Shown here: positions 1 to 8,110 of the stretch, one piece after another
Layout of the letters: every line of letters starts with the position of its first letter
How positions within the stretch are numbered: the stretch's first letter is position 1
NCBI RefSeq assembly: GCF_001274535.1
Contig: NZ_CP012410.1
Location: 1,027,126 to 1,091,125, forward strand
DNA: 64,000 bases
Reading direction: 5' to 3'
Source of the DNA: Leptotrichia sp. oral taxon 212
GTDB lineage: Bacteria > Fusobacteriota > Fusobacteriia > Fusobacteriales > Leptotrichiaceae
The notes under the pieces: model-generated
Told to the model about the DNA's origin: nothing
What the model saw: only the letters and a program-made list of their open reading frames with translations
Database searches by the model: none
Made by a program: the position numbers and the translations under genes

Positions 1-194
1 CCCCACATGGAACGAATTGTAGATTCTTTTGAGAGAATAAGAATATCTCCAGGTTGCAGCTGGTCAACCTTTGAAATAACTTCATCAGGAGTATACCATT
101 TATATTTTGGATTTATTGACTGGCATGAAATAACTAAAAAAACGAACAAAATTAGAATCAGAAGTTTTCTTAATAAATTTTCATTATTTTTCAT
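1..194 (-). CDS. Partial lipoprotein, possible YiiX/NlpC-like hydrolase
   Basis: On the minus strand an ATG at 194 opens a frame that runs off the left edge (about 64 codons visible). It begins with a basic, hydrophobic leader ending in VISC, a lipobox, so the protein is probably a membrane-anchored lipoprotein. The visible mature part contains LQPGDILIL followed by S-x-W-G. This PGDI-type opening is typical of the YiiX/YebB-like permuted papain-fold or NlpC/P60 families; the catalytic residues would lie outside the window. No strong Shine-Dalgarno is visible. The opposite-strand frame here (7-384) lacks any domain or RBS and is treated as a shadow. Family assignment is tentative. Confidence 0.55.
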   Translation of the reverse strand, partial: MKNNENLLRKLLILILFVFLVISCQSINPKYKWYTPDEVISKVDQLQPGDILILSKESTIRSMW

Positions 195-434
195 TATTTT
201 AATATCTGAAATCATTACTTTTTACACCATATCCTTTCATTGTTTATTATATTATATAAAAAAGAAGAAAAATAGTCCAGTTTTAAATACAAATTTAAAT
301 GGAAAAAATGCAGAGCAAATAAAAATAGCTGTTTTAAATGAAAAAAAAATCATGGATTGTAATTCTAGAATTATATTTTATTGAAGAATTTTTTCTGTCA
401 AATTAAATTTTTTTATAGAAATTCATAAAAAATA

Positions 435-443
435 TGATATAAT
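435..443 (+). promoter_or_regulatory. Extended -10 promoter for the siroheme reductase gene
   Basis: TGATATAAT (TG at 435-436, TATAAT at 438-443) is a perfect extended -10 element about 60 bp before the reductase start. No good -35 is visible. The intergenic stretch 195-504 otherwise holds only AT-rich sequence between this gene and the divergent lipoprotein gene. Confidence 0.45.
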
Positions 444-504
444 TATCTACAATTATTTTAGGAAATACAATAATTTATCATAACTATAAGGAAAAGGAAT
501 AAAA

Positions 505-2106
505 ATGGAAATACTGAAGGAAAATTTTTTAAAGTTAAGAGAAAAAATGATGGAAAAATTTAAGGAAGATTTTGCAAGACATAGAGAACTGGGTGAAAAG
601 GAAGTGCCGATAAAGACAATAGGACCTATTAATGGAGTTTACTATGAAAGAGGAGAAAGAAGTTATTTTGTCCGTCCAAGAATAAGAGCAGGGATTATCA
701 CTTTGGAACAGTTGAGGGCTGTGTCAGATTTATCCCTAAAACACGGTGACGGAGAAATAAAACTTACAACGAGACATGGAATTCAGCTGAGAGGAATTAA
801 GGCTGACAATGTTCTGCCGCTAATAGAGGATTTATTTAATGTAGGGCTAAAGACACAGGCTGTAGGTGGAAAAAGTATAAGAGGAATGATTATTTCATCA
901 TATAGCGGTTTCGAAGAGGAGGAATTTGATGTAACACCTTATGCCGTCCACTCAATAAATTATCTGTTTCAGAATGAAGATACATATACACTCCCGGGGA
1001 AATTGAAGTTTTCAGCATCAAACAGCAGTGAAGATACGGCAGGAGCAAAATATGCCGATATGGGATTCATTGCAAAAAAAATAGATAACGAAGATTATTT
1101 TGAAGTTTATTTTGATTTTGGAATGAACCTGTCAAATAAAAATCCATATAAATACTCAAAAGATATAAAAGCTGAAGAAATGCTCTATTATATGAGGGCA
1201 ATGGTAATGATGTTCAAGGATAATATGGAAATGACAAATCCAAGGGCAAGAGTCAGAACAATGAATAGAAAAATAGGAATTGAAACATTTGAAGAAACAT
1301 TTAAGGAATATTTTGAGAAAGCAAAAAAAGAAGTAGATTCTGTAATTGATATAAAGGAACTCTATAAAGATGTAAAAACACAGGAAAAAGTGTTTGAATG
1401 GAGTAAGGAAGTGGACTTTGTCTCTGAAGGAATAGATGAGGAACTTCTTATAAATGTTAAGGAAAGCTATAGACAAAAAGGAATTTATGCTGTAAAACTG
1501 AAATTTGCAGGTGGAGTTATAAGAAGAAAACAGCTGGAAGGAATTCTTGAATATTTAGAAAGCTTAAATCATGAAATAAAAATAAAACTTACAAACAATC
1601 AGGAAATTATAGTATTTAATCTGAATGGTGAAGAGACTTTACATATTCTGAAAAATTTCGAAGAAAGACTTATAAGAAGTGCTTTTGAAGATACGATTAC
1701 ATGTACCGGTGTTCCAAGATGCAGATTGGCAATAACTTCCAGCAAAAGTGCATTTGATAAGATATTAAAGAAATTTGACACCAATGATGCAACATTGAAA
1801 AAAGAATTACCACAGCTGAGAATGTCAGGATGTCCTAATTCATGCAGCCTGACTTTTAAGGGAGATTTAGGTTTTTCAGGAAGAATTAAAAAAATAGATG
1901 AAAAGGTGAATATAGCCTATACGCTGTTAAGTGAAAATAAAAATATAGAACTGGCAGGGAGAGCAATAATCTTAGAAAGAGATCTGCCTGAAATGATTTA
2001 TGAAATGGCATTATTGAAAAAAGAGTCTCAAATCAAAGATTTTCATGAATTTGTTAACACTGAACATGAGAAAATAAATGAACTTATAAGAAAATATGTA
2101 CAATAA
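505..2106 (+). CDS. Nitrite/sulfite reductase, siroheme-[4Fe-4S] hemoprotein
   Basis: This 533-residue protein has the layout of ferredoxin-type assimilatory nitrite/sulfite reductases: two ferredoxin-like half-domains and two siroheme-binding repeats. The cluster ligands are visible as Cys400-x5-Cys406 (CTGVPRC) and Cys443-x3-Cys447 (CPNSC), which ligate the siroheme-coupled [4Fe-4S] centre. Basic residues in the N-terminal half (RPRIRAG, TTRHGIQLRG) fit the siroheme/substrate site. It would carry out six-electron reduction of nitrite to ammonia or sulfite to sulfide in the cytoplasm; sequence reading alone does not separate the two. ATG at 505 follows AAGGAAAAGGAA. It appears monocistronic, with no cys or nir partner beside it. 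Confidence 0.85.
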   Translation: MEILKENFLKLREKMMEKFKEDFARHRELGEKEVPIKTIGPINGVYYERGERSYFVRPRIRAGIITLEQLRAVSDLSLKHGDGEIKLTTRHGIQLRGIKADNVLPLIEDLFNVGLKTQAVGGKSIRGMIISSYSGFEEEEFDVTPYAVHSINYLFQNEDTYTLPGKLKFSASNSSEDTAGAKYADMGFIAKKIDNEDYFEVYFDFGMNLSNKNPYKYSKDIKAEEMLYYMRAMVMMFKDNMEMTNPRARVRTMNRKIGIETFEETFKEYFEKAKKEVDSVIDIKELYKDVKTQEKVFEWSKEVDFVSEGIDEELLINVKESYRQKGIYAVKLKFAGGVIRRKQLEGILEYLESLNHEIKIKLTNNQEIIVFNLNGEETLHILKNFEERLIRSAFEDTITCTGVPRCRLAITSSKSAFDKILKKFDTNDATLKKELPQLRMSGCPNSCSLTFKGDLGFSGRIKKIDEKVNIAYTLLSENKNIELAGRAIILERDLPEMIYEMALLKKESQIKDFHEFVNTEHEKINELIRKYVQ

Positions 2107-2199
2107 CAGGAAAGCTATATTACTAAGAAAGAACAAATAGAAAAAACATGAAAATTGTTGTATAATTAAGAAAACTTTATTTTAGAAAGAGGTAATGGA

Positions 2200-2745
2200 A
2201 TGAAAAAAAGAATTTTGATAATTCTGGGAATTATAATGATGTTTATAGTAAGTTGTGGTGGAAAACATCCGGCAGTAAAGGATTTTGAAGATAATATGAA
2301 GCTTATACAGAGTGGAGATTTTAAAAAAATGTCAAAAGAATCAAATAAAGTGATTGCTCCGGATACAAGTCCTGAAATGAATGAAGCTTTAGGTGAAGGA
2401 TTTAAAAAAATTACGTACAAAATAAACAAAACAACAGTAAATAATGATGAAGTACTTATAAACGTAACTATGAAATCTCCTGATTTAGATGGATTTATGA
2501 AAGAACTGTCACAGAAAATAGTTGGTTCAATGGCTCAGATGCAAGGAAAGACAGAGGCTCAGGTAGAAGCTGAAGCAGAAAAAATATCAGCGCAATTAAT
2601 AAAGGAAAAAGTAAAAAGTGGTAAAACAAAAGAAAAGACATTTGATGTAGTATACAAGAAAAAAGGAGATAAATGGGAACCAGATCCTAATGCAAATAAG
2701 GATTTCTTTAATATACTAACTATGAATATGGGAAGTGTGGACTAA
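2200..2745 (+). CDS. Small lipoprotein of unknown function
   Basis: The protein (181 aa) starts with a lysine-rich, hydrophobic signal ending in the lipobox FIVSC, so Cys19 is the probable lipidation site. The mature part is charged and alternates predicted helices and strands, with a C-terminal VVYKKKGDKW-type strand reminiscent of the small alpha/beta lipoprotein domains annotated as DUF4878/DUF5105. I do not recognise a specific function. The start is supported by AGAGGTAATGG ahead of ATG 2200, and a TATAAT lies about 40 bp upstream (2159-2164). The gene appears to stand alone before tRNA-Leu. Confidence 0.7.
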   Translation: MKKRILIILGIIMMFIVSCGGKHPAVKDFEDNMKLIQSGDFKKMSKESNKVIAPDTSPEMNEALGEGFKKITYKINKTTVNNDEVLINVTMKSPDLDGFMKELSQKIVGSMAQMQGKTEAQVEAEAEKISAQLIKEKVKSGKTKEKTFDVVYKKKGDKWEPDPNANKDFFNILTMNMGSVD

Positions 2746-2772
2746 TATAGAAAATATTTTTACAATTTTCTA

Positions 2773-2801
2773 TTGAAAAAAATGAAAAAATAGAGTATAA
2801 T
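2773..2801 (+). promoter_or_regulatory. Sigma-70 promoter of tRNA-Leu
   Basis: TTGAAA (2773-2778), a 17-nt spacer and TATAAT (2796-2801) lie 17 nt before the first base of the tRNA. A weak inverted repeat (2748-2772) just upstream may end the preceding lipoprotein transcript. Confidence 0.75.
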
Positions 2802-2818
2802 AATCAAGGATAAAAAGT

Positions 2819-2903
2819 GCAAGCGTGGCGGAATTGGTAGACGCGCTGTTTTCAGGGAGCAGTGGCAGTAGTCGTGTGGGTTCGAGTCCCACCTCTTGCA
2901 CCA
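2819..2903 (+). tRNA. tRNA-Leu(CAG)
   Basis: The sequence folds as a class II tRNA. It has a 7-bp acceptor with one C-U mismatch, a D arm with GGCGGAATTGGTAGAC, and an anticodon stem CTGTT/AGCAG. The loop TTCAGGG places anticodon CAG at 2853-2855. A long variable arm, T arm GTGGG-TTCGAGT-CCCAC and an encoded CCA (2901-2903) follow. The long variable arm and D-arm sequence are typical of bacterial tRNA-Leu. The open frame at 2862-3080 overlapping it is a shadow. Confidence 0.95.
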
Positions 2904-2925
2904 ATAATTAAATTTAATAAAAAAC

Positions 2926-2954
2926 TTGCAAAAAAGCATAAAATATGGTATTAT
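2926..2954 (+). promoter_or_regulatory. Promoter of the rimP-nusA-infB operon
   Basis: TTGCAA (2926-2931), a 17-nt spacer and TATTAT (2949-2954) preceded by TGG (extended -10) lie just downstream of tRNA-Leu and upstream of the leader hairpin. A read-through contribution from the tRNA promoter is possible. Confidence 0.55.
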
Positions 2955-2980
2955 AATTACAAGAGCAAAATATTAGGCAG

Positions 2981-3005
2981 AAAGAGTGGGAGATTCCCAC
3001 TCTTT
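2981..3005 (+). terminator. Leader hairpin ahead of rimP, possible attenuator
   Basis: AAAGAGTGGG and CCCACTCTTT form a perfect 10-bp stem with a 5-nt loop, followed by a short T-rich stretch. It lies in the 5' leader, after the predicted promoter and just before the rimP RBS. It could therefore be a weak terminator for the tRNA transcript, an attenuator of the operon, or an mRNA-stabilising hairpin. The T tract is interrupted by AG, so full termination is not expected. Confidence 0.5.
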
Positions 3006-3031
3006 AGTTTTAAATATGAGGTGGATATTTT

Positions 3032-3517
3032 ATGGAAAAAATACTGGAAATGCTTGAAGAAAAAATGGAGGAGCATTTAAATGAACTGGGACTGGAGCTT
3101 GCAGATATAGAATATGTTTCTGAAGGCGGATACAACTATTTAAGAATTTACGTTGAAAAGCCTGATGGAAATACAAGTCTTGACGACTGTGTGGAACTCA
3201 GTGGCAGAATAGACGACATTGCAGATGAACTGATAAATGAAAAGTTTTATCTGGAAGTTTCAACTCCGGGACTTGAAAGAAAATTGAAAAGACCTAAAGA
3301 TTTTACGAGATTTACAGGAAGAAAAGTAAAAATATATACGAAAAGTCAGGTTGAAGAAAAAAAGACATTTGAAGGTAAGTTAGAAAAATTTGAAAATGAA
3401 ACAATATTTTTATTGGATGATACAGGAAAAGTATATGAAATACCTTTTTCTAAACTGAAAAAGTCAAATTTGATATACGAAATTCCGGCAAACATATTAG
3501 AGAGTGAGGAGGAATAA
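3032..3517 (+). CDS. rimP: Ribosome maturation factor RimP
   Basis: The 161-residue protein matches RimP, the cytoplasmic factor needed for maturation of the 30S subunit. The N-terminal alpha/beta domain (about residues 1-85) contains LRIYVEKPDGNTSLDDCVELS and the diagnostic VSTPGLERKLKRPKDF segment at the domain junction. The C-terminal SH3-like barrel (about 90-155) follows. It is the first gene of a classical rimP-nusA-ylxR-infB-rbfA order. GAGGTGG precedes ATG 3032 at good spacing, and its stop codon overlaps the nusA start by one base, indicating translational coupling. Confidence 0.92.
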   Translation: MEKILEMLEEKMEEHLNELGLELADIEYVSEGGYNYLRIYVEKPDGNTSLDDCVELSGRIDDIADELINEKFYLEVSTPGLERKLKRPKDFTRFTGRKVKIYTKSQVEEKKTFEGKLEKFENETIFLLDDTGKVYEIPFSKLKKSNLIYEIPANILESEEE

Positions 3518-4617
3518 TGAAATCAAAAGATCAGAGAATCTTTTTAGAAGCATTGGATGAACTGGAAAGAGAAAAGGGAATTATAAAGGAAGAATTATTG
3601 GAAGCAGTAGAAACAGCATTACTTGCGGCATATAAGAAAAATTATGGTGAGAAGGATAATGCAGAAATAACGATAAACAGGGAAACTGGAGAAGTAAAGG
3701 TTTTTTCCAGAAGAACAGTTGTTGAAGATGTTGTTAAACCGGAAGAGGAAATAAGTCTTGAAGATGCACGTTCACTGAAAAGAAGAGTAAAACTTGGAGA
3801 CGTTATAGATGTGGAAATTAATGCCGAAGGATTTAAAAGAAATGCAATTCAGAATGCCAAGCAGATAGTTGTCCAGAAGGTAAGGGAGTGTGAAAAGAAA
3901 AATATTTTCAATAAATTTAAGCAGATAGAGAAGATGATTGTTGCTGCCACTGTAAGGAAAACAGATGAAAAAGGAAATCTTTACATTGATATAAACGGTC
4001 TTGAAGCTATTGTGCCTGCAAAGGAACTTTCTGAAGCAGACAGATTCCATCAGGGAGACAGAATAAGAGTATATGTTGGAAATGTTGAAGAATCTACAAA
4101 ATATACAAAAAGTTTTCTTTCAAGAAAGGCGGAAGAACTGTTAAGAGGTCTGCTTGAACTTGAAATTCCTGAAATAGAAGATGGAATAATCGAAATTAAG
4201 AATATTGCAAGGGAAGCAGGAAGCAGAACAAAGGTTGCAGTTTATTCAGATGATCCGAATCTTGATGTAAAGGGAGCATGTATAGGTAAAAATGGAATGA
4301 GAATACAAAGTATTATTGATGAACTTCAGGGAGAAAAAATAGATATAGTGCTTTGGGATGAAGATATGAGAGGTTTTGTAAAAAATGCTCTTAATCCGGC
4401 AGAAGTACTTTCTGTTGATATAATTGAAAATGAAGAGGAAAGAGTTGCTAGAGTAGTTGTGAATGAAGATCAGTTATCTCTGGCGATAGGGAAAAAAGGG
4501 CAGAACTCGAGACTGGCTGCAAAGCTTTGCGGTATAAAGATAGATATCCATACTGCTGAAAGTTACGAAGATGACCAGAATGAATACGAAGAAGATGAAA
4601 TAGAAGGTGAAGAATAA
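3517..4617 (+). CDS. nusA: Transcription elongation/termination factor NusA
   Basis: NusA binds RNA polymerase and nascent RNA to modulate pausing, termination and antitermination. At 366 aa it has the Gram-positive-like short form: an N-terminal RNAP-binding domain (1-125), an S1 domain (about 135-200), and two KH domains. These show GKNG (near residue 260) and GKKG (near 325) loops. There are no C-terminal acidic repeats, only a short acidic tail rich in Glu. The ATG shares a base with the rimP stop, and GAGGAGGAA upstream is a strong RBS inside rimP. Confidence 0.95.
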   Translation: MKSKDQRIFLEALDELEREKGIIKEELLEAVETALLAAYKKNYGEKDNAEITINRETGEVKVFSRRTVVEDVVKPEEEISLEDARSLKRRVKLGDVIDVEINAEGFKRNAIQNAKQIVVQKVRECEKKNIFNKFKQIEKMIVAATVRKTDEKGNLYIDINGLEAIVPAKELSEADRFHQGDRIRVYVGNVEESTKYTKSFLSRKAEELLRGLLELEIPEIEDGIIEIKNIAREAGSRTKVAVYSDDPNLDVKGACIGKNGMRIQSIIDELQGEKIDIVLWDEDMRGFVKNALNPAEVLSVDIIENEEERVARVVVNEDQLSLAIGKKGQNSRLAAKLCGIKIDIHTAESYEDDQNEYEEDEIEGEE

Positions 4618-4620
4618 TAT

Positions 4621-5148
4621 ATGCCTGAAAGAACATGTATCAGTTGTAGAAAAAAAGGCGAAAAAAAAGATTTTTTGAGAATATCTGAAGAAAATGGAAA
4701 ATATGTATTTGATAAGAAAATGAAGGTACAGAGCAGAGGATTCTATGTGTGTAAAAATCCTTCCTGTGTAGAAAAATTATCGAAAAACAGAAAATACAAT
4801 ATTGAGATGCAGGAACTTCTCAAATTGTTAAAAGAAACAGAAAAAAGGAAAAATATAATAGACATTATACGCCCTATGAAAAATTCAGGATTCTTTGTTT
4901 TCGGAATAGATGAAAACATGGAAGGAATAAAAAAGAATAAAGTAAGATTATTAATATTACCTAAAGACATAAGTGAAAAGTATATAGAGCAGTTTAAGAG
5001 GCTCGAGGAAAAATTTGAAGTCACTGTAATGAGCATTGAAAAAAAAGAGGCATTCCTGAATGTTTTTTCCAGAAATGTCAATGTCGTAGGAATAACAGAT
5101 AAAAGGGTAGTGAATGGTATATTAAGCAAAGTGGAGGTGACAGAATGA
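4621..5148 (+). CDS. YlxR (RnpM-type)-L7Ae-like fusion RNA-binding protein
   Basis: The first ~85 residues are a YlxR/DUF448 domain, with PERTCISCRKK, FDKKMKVQSRGFYVCKNPSC and a basic C-terminal helix. YlxR of Bacillus binds RNase P RNA (RnpM). Residues ~95-175 look like a ribosomal L7Ae/YlxQ domain: KNKVRLLILPKDISEKYIEQF, then IEKKEAFLNVFSR and VVGITDKRVVNGIL. In Firmicutes ylxR and ylxQ are adjacent separate genes between nusA and infB; here they appear as one 175-aa polypeptide at that position. The L7Ae part is divergent and lacks the usual LG-x-A-x-G glycines, so its RNA binding is uncertain. The start follows nusA by 3 nt, and the stop overlaps infB by 4 nt. Confidence 0.8.
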   Translation: MPERTCISCRKKGEKKDFLRISEENGKYVFDKKMKVQSRGFYVCKNPSCVEKLSKNRKYNIEMQELLKLLKETEKRKNIIDIIRPMKNSGFFVFGIDENMEGIKKNKVRLLILPKDISEKYIEQFKRLEEKFEVTVMSIEKKEAFLNVFSRNVNVVGITDKRVVNGILSKVEVTE

Positions 5149-5441
5149 AATTAAGAGTACATCAGTTGGCTAAAGAGCTGGGTTACGATAGTCCAAAGTT
5201 TCTTGAAAAATTAAGTGAGATAGGCGTTTCCGTAAAATCTCACTTAAGTGGACTGACAGATGAAGAAATAGCCAATATAAAAAGGAAACTGAATAAAAAA
5301 GATGACAGACAACAGAATAAATCTAACGAAAATCATAATAAACATGTAAAAGAAACTCCAAATATAAATAAACAGGATACGACAAAAGTACAAAACAGAG
5401 TCGAAACAAATAAAAAGAAAATGAGGATAAAGTGGAATTGA
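5145..5441 (+). CDS. infB: Initiation factor IF-2, N-terminal fragment (frameshift)
   Basis: This 98-codon frame begins at the proper infB start (GGAGGTGACAG before ATG 5145, overlapping the upstream stop). It encodes the first IF2_N domain (MKLRVHQLAKELGYDSPKFL, then a helical IANIKRKLNKK) followed by a polar linker. It stops at TGA 5439-5441 because the frame is lost near the A5 run at 5412-5416. Adding one A there gives N-K-K-E-N-E-D-K-V-E-L and continues directly into the long downstream IF-2 frame. The break is therefore either a base-calling error or a real one-base deletion. Functionally it belongs with 5432-8065. Confidence 0.75.
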   Translation: MKLRVHQLAKELGYDSPKFLEKLSEIGVSVKSHLSGLTDEEIANIKRKLNKKDDRQQNKSNENHNKHVKETPNINKQDTTKVQNRVETNKKKMRIKWN

Positions 5442-8065
5442 ATGTTGGATTAAATAATAATAGTCAGAAAAATAATAGAAATTATCAGAATAGGGATGAA
5501 AGAAAAACTGAAACTGTAAACAGGGATAATCAGAACAGAGATAGAAACAGAAATCATCAGAACAGGGATAATAATCAGAGAGATGGCAGACCATCATTTG
5601 ACAGGGATAATCAGAACAGAGATAGAAATAGAAACTATCAGAACAGGGACAATAATCAGAGAGACGGCAAACCATCATTTGACAGGGATAGCCAGAACAG
5701 AGATGGAAAGGATAATAATAGAAATTTCCATAATAATAGAGATAGAAATAGAAACTATCAGAACAGGGACAATAATCAGAGAGACGGCAAGCCATCATTT
5801 GACAGGGATAATCAGAACAGAGATAGAAAAGACAATAGATTTGACAGAAATTCCGGAAGAAATTTCGATGATAGTCAGAACAGGGATAGAAACAGAAATT
5901 ATCAGAACAGGGATAATAACCAGAGAGATGGGAAACCATCATTTGACAGGGATAACAGAGACAGAAGAAATCAGGGAAGAGATAACAGGGATGGTCAGGG
6001 AGACAGACGTTTTTTCGATAAAGGAAAGGATGACACGAGAGACAGCAGAAATTTCGGTAACAGAAATAAGAAGGAAACTCCAAAAAATGATGTAGCTCCT
6101 GCTCAAATTACAGAAAAACCTAAAAACAATGTAAAGGGAAAAGCAAAATTTGACAAAAAGAAATACGAAAAAGAAAAGAAACAGAAAGAAGAAGAAAAGA
6201 AACTGAGAGAACTGAGATCTGATTTCAGAAAAGATGACAAAAAGAAAAAAAATAAAAAGAAACAGGAAAAAGTAATGAAAGATGAAATAATCAGAATAGA
6301 AGGCGAAAGTATCGGAATGATAACTATCGGAGAAGAAATAGTAATTAAAGATCTGGCTGAAAAGCTTGGAGTAAATGTTTCCGATATTATAAAAAAATTC
6401 TTTATGCAAGGAAAAATGCTGACTGCAAATGCTATTTTATCATTTGAGGAAGCTGAGGAAGTAGCTCTTGATTACGAAGTAATAGTTGAAAAAGAAGAAG
6501 TTATAGAAGTAAGTTATGGTGAAAAATATCATCTTGAAGTTGAGGACAGGGAACAGGATCTTGTAGTAAGAGCTCCGGTTATAACAATAATGGGACATGT
6601 AGATCATGGTAAAACATCCCTTCTTGATGCATTAAGACATACAAACATAATTGAAGGTGAAGCTGGTGGAATAACTCAGAGAATAGGAGCCTATCAGGTA
6701 AACTGGAAAGGACAGAAAGTTACATTTATAGATACTCCGGGACACGAAGCTTTTACTGAAATGAGGGCAAGAGGAGCAAATATAACTGATATTTCAATAT
6801 TGATAGTTGCTGCAGATGATGGAGTAAAACCTCAGACTGTGGAAGCAATATCACATGCCAAGGAAGCTGGAGTACCAATAATAGTGGCAATAAATAAAAT
6901 AGACAAACCTGGAGCCGATCCTATGAAGGTCAGAACAGAACTTACAGAATATGGTCTTATGTCACCTGATTGGGGAGGAAATACTGAGTTTGTTGAAATT
7001 TCGGCAAAGCAGAAAATAAATCTGGAAGAACTGCTTGAAACTATACTGATTACTGCAGAACTGCTTGAACTGAAGGCGAATCCTAAGAAAAGGGCAAAAG
7101 CTGTAGTTGTTGAATCAAGACTTGATCCAAAGATGGGAGCTGTAGCAGATATACTAATTCAGGAAGGAGAACTTAAAATTGGTGATATCTTTGTTGCAGG
7201 GGAATCCCATGGAAGAGTAAGATCAATGCTTGATGACAGAGGAAATAAAATAGAAAAGGCAAGTCTGTCACAACCTGTAGAAATTACAGGATTTAGTAAT
7301 GTTCCAAATGCCGGAGATGTTCTTTATGGAGTAAACAATGACAAGCAGGCTAAAAAAATAGTTGAAGATTTCATAAAAGAAAAGAAAGTCAACGATCAGA
7401 ATAAAAAGAAACACATTTCACTTGAAAGTCTGTCCCAGGAACTGGAAGAACAGCAGCTTAAAGAATTGAAATGTATCATAAGAGCAGATTCTAAAGGTTC
7501 AGTGGAAGCATTGAAGGAGTCATTACTGAAACTAAATAATGAAAAATCAATGATACATATTATTCAGGGAAGTGCCGGAGCAGTAACTGAGGGGGACGTA
7601 AAACTTGCAGAAGCATCAAATGCAATAATAATAGCATTTAATGTAAGACCTACAACTCCTGCAAGAATTGAAGCAGAAAAAACTGGAGTGGAAATTAGAA
7701 ACTATAATGTAATCTATCATGTAACTGAAGAGATAGAAAAAGCCCTTAAAGGAATGCTTGATCCTGAATACAGGGAAGTTTACTTTGGAAGAATTGAGGT
7801 TAAGCAGGTGTTTAAAATCAGTAACGTTGGAAATATTGCAGGAGCAATTGTAGTAGACGGAAAAGTAAGTAAAACTTCTAAAATAAGAGTTATAAGGGAT
7901 GGAATAATTATCTATGACGGAGAATTAGATTCACTTAAGAGATTTAAGGATGATGCCAAGGAAGTTGTCATGGGACAGGAATGTGGAATCGGAATTAAAG
8001 ATTTTAATGATATAAAAGAAGGTGACATCATAGAGTCATATATTTTGGAAGAAATACCAAGATAG
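5432..8065 (+). CDS. infB: Initiation factor IF-2, main body
   Basis: IF-2 delivers fMet-tRNA to the 30S subunit and promotes subunit joining with GTP hydrolysis. This frame (877 codons from GTG 5432) contains an Asn/Arg/Asp-rich repetitive linker (residues ~5-215), a lysine-rich stretch and a second IF2_N-type domain (~280-350). The GTPase domain follows: G1 GHVDHGKT, GGITQRIGAY, G3 DTPGHEAF, G4 NKID, G5 SAK. Domains II, III and C2 follow, with GSAGAVTEGDV and GQECGIGI. GAGGA at 5423-5427 lies just before GTG 5432, so restart at this codon is possible even if the frameshift is genuine. The natural product would run from 5145 to 8065 (about 973 aa). Confidence 0.9.
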   Translation: MELNVGLNNNSQKNNRNYQNRDERKTETVNRDNQNRDRNRNHQNRDNNQRDGRPSFDRDNQNRDRNRNYQNRDNNQRDGKPSFDRDSQNRDGKDNNRNFHNNRDRNRNYQNRDNNQRDGKPSFDRDNQNRDRKDNRFDRNSGRNFDDSQNRDRNRNYQNRDNNQRDGKPSFDRDNRDRRNQGRDNRDGQGDRRFFDKGKDDTRDSRNFGNRNKKETPKNDVAPAQITEKPKNNVKGKAKFDKKKYEKEKKQKEEEKKLRELRSDFRKDDKKKKNKKKQEKVMKDEIIRIEGESIGMITIGEEIVIKDLAEKLGVNVSDIIKKFFMQGKMLTANAILSFEEAEEVALDYEVIVEKEEVIEVSYGEKYHLEVEDREQDLVVRAPVITIMGHVDHGKTSLLDALRHTNIIEGEAGGITQRIGAYQVNWKGQKVTFIDTPGHEAFTEMRARGANITDISILIVAADDGVKPQTVEAISHAKEAGVPIIVAINKIDKPGADPMKVRTELTEYGLMSPDWGGNTEFVEISAKQKINLEELLETILITAELLELKANPKKRAKAVVVESRLDPKMGAVADILIQEGELKIGDIFVAGESHGRVRSMLDDRGNKIEKASLSQPVEITGFSNVPNAGDVLYGVNNDKQAKKIVEDFIKEKKVNDQNKKKHISLESLSQELEEQQLKELKCIIRADSKGSVEALKESLLKLNNEKSMIHIIQGSAGAVTEGDVKLAEASNAIIIAFNVRPTTPARIEAEKTGVEIRNYNVIYHVTEEIEKALKGMLDPEYREVYFGRIEVKQVFKISNVGNIAGAIVVDGKVSKTSKIRVIRDGIIIYDGELDSLKRFKDDAKEVVMGQECGIGIKDFNDIKEGDIIESYILEEIPR
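5525..5950 (+). repeat. In-gene tandem repeat in the IF-2 linker
   Basis: Four imperfect copies of a unit encoding NQNRDRNRNYQNRDNNQRDG plus KPSFDRD occur here. The first two are exactly 81 bp apart (start points 5525, 5606, 5687). The third and fourth carry extra Asn/Asp/Arg-rich insertions. Near-identical DNA copies suggest recent expansion by slippage or recombination. The repeats create long spurious antisense and +1-frame open frames in the same interval. Confidence 0.85.
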
Positions 8066-8110
8066 TTTGATTATTTTCCATATTAATTAAATTATGGGGT
8101 GAAAGTTATT

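Noticed and set aside
7-384. 125-codon + strand open frame at the left edge
   Set aside because: It has no RBS or recognisable domain and lies opposite a frame with a clear lipoprotein signal and PGDI motif on the minus strand.
2862-3080. 72-codon frame over tRNA-Leu and the rimP leader
   Set aside because: It starts inside the tRNA and runs into rimP in another frame; its composition is non-protein-like.
5409-5425. Programmed -1 ribosomal frameshift in infB
   Set aside because: The frame reads T-AAA-AAG, not a canonical A-AAA-AAG slippery heptamer, and the P-site tRNA would mispair; a missing base is simpler.
5525-5950. Regularly spaced repeats considered as a CRISPR array
   Set aside because: The units are 81 bp, adjacent without unique spacers, and encode in-frame IF-2 protein. 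No cas genes and no other array are present in the window.
5244-6083. 279-codon minus-strand frame rich in Cys, Tyr and Phe
   Set aside because: It is the antisense shadow of the repetitive IF-2 linker; the repeat simply lacks stops in several frames. The same applies to the + strand frame 5583-6095.
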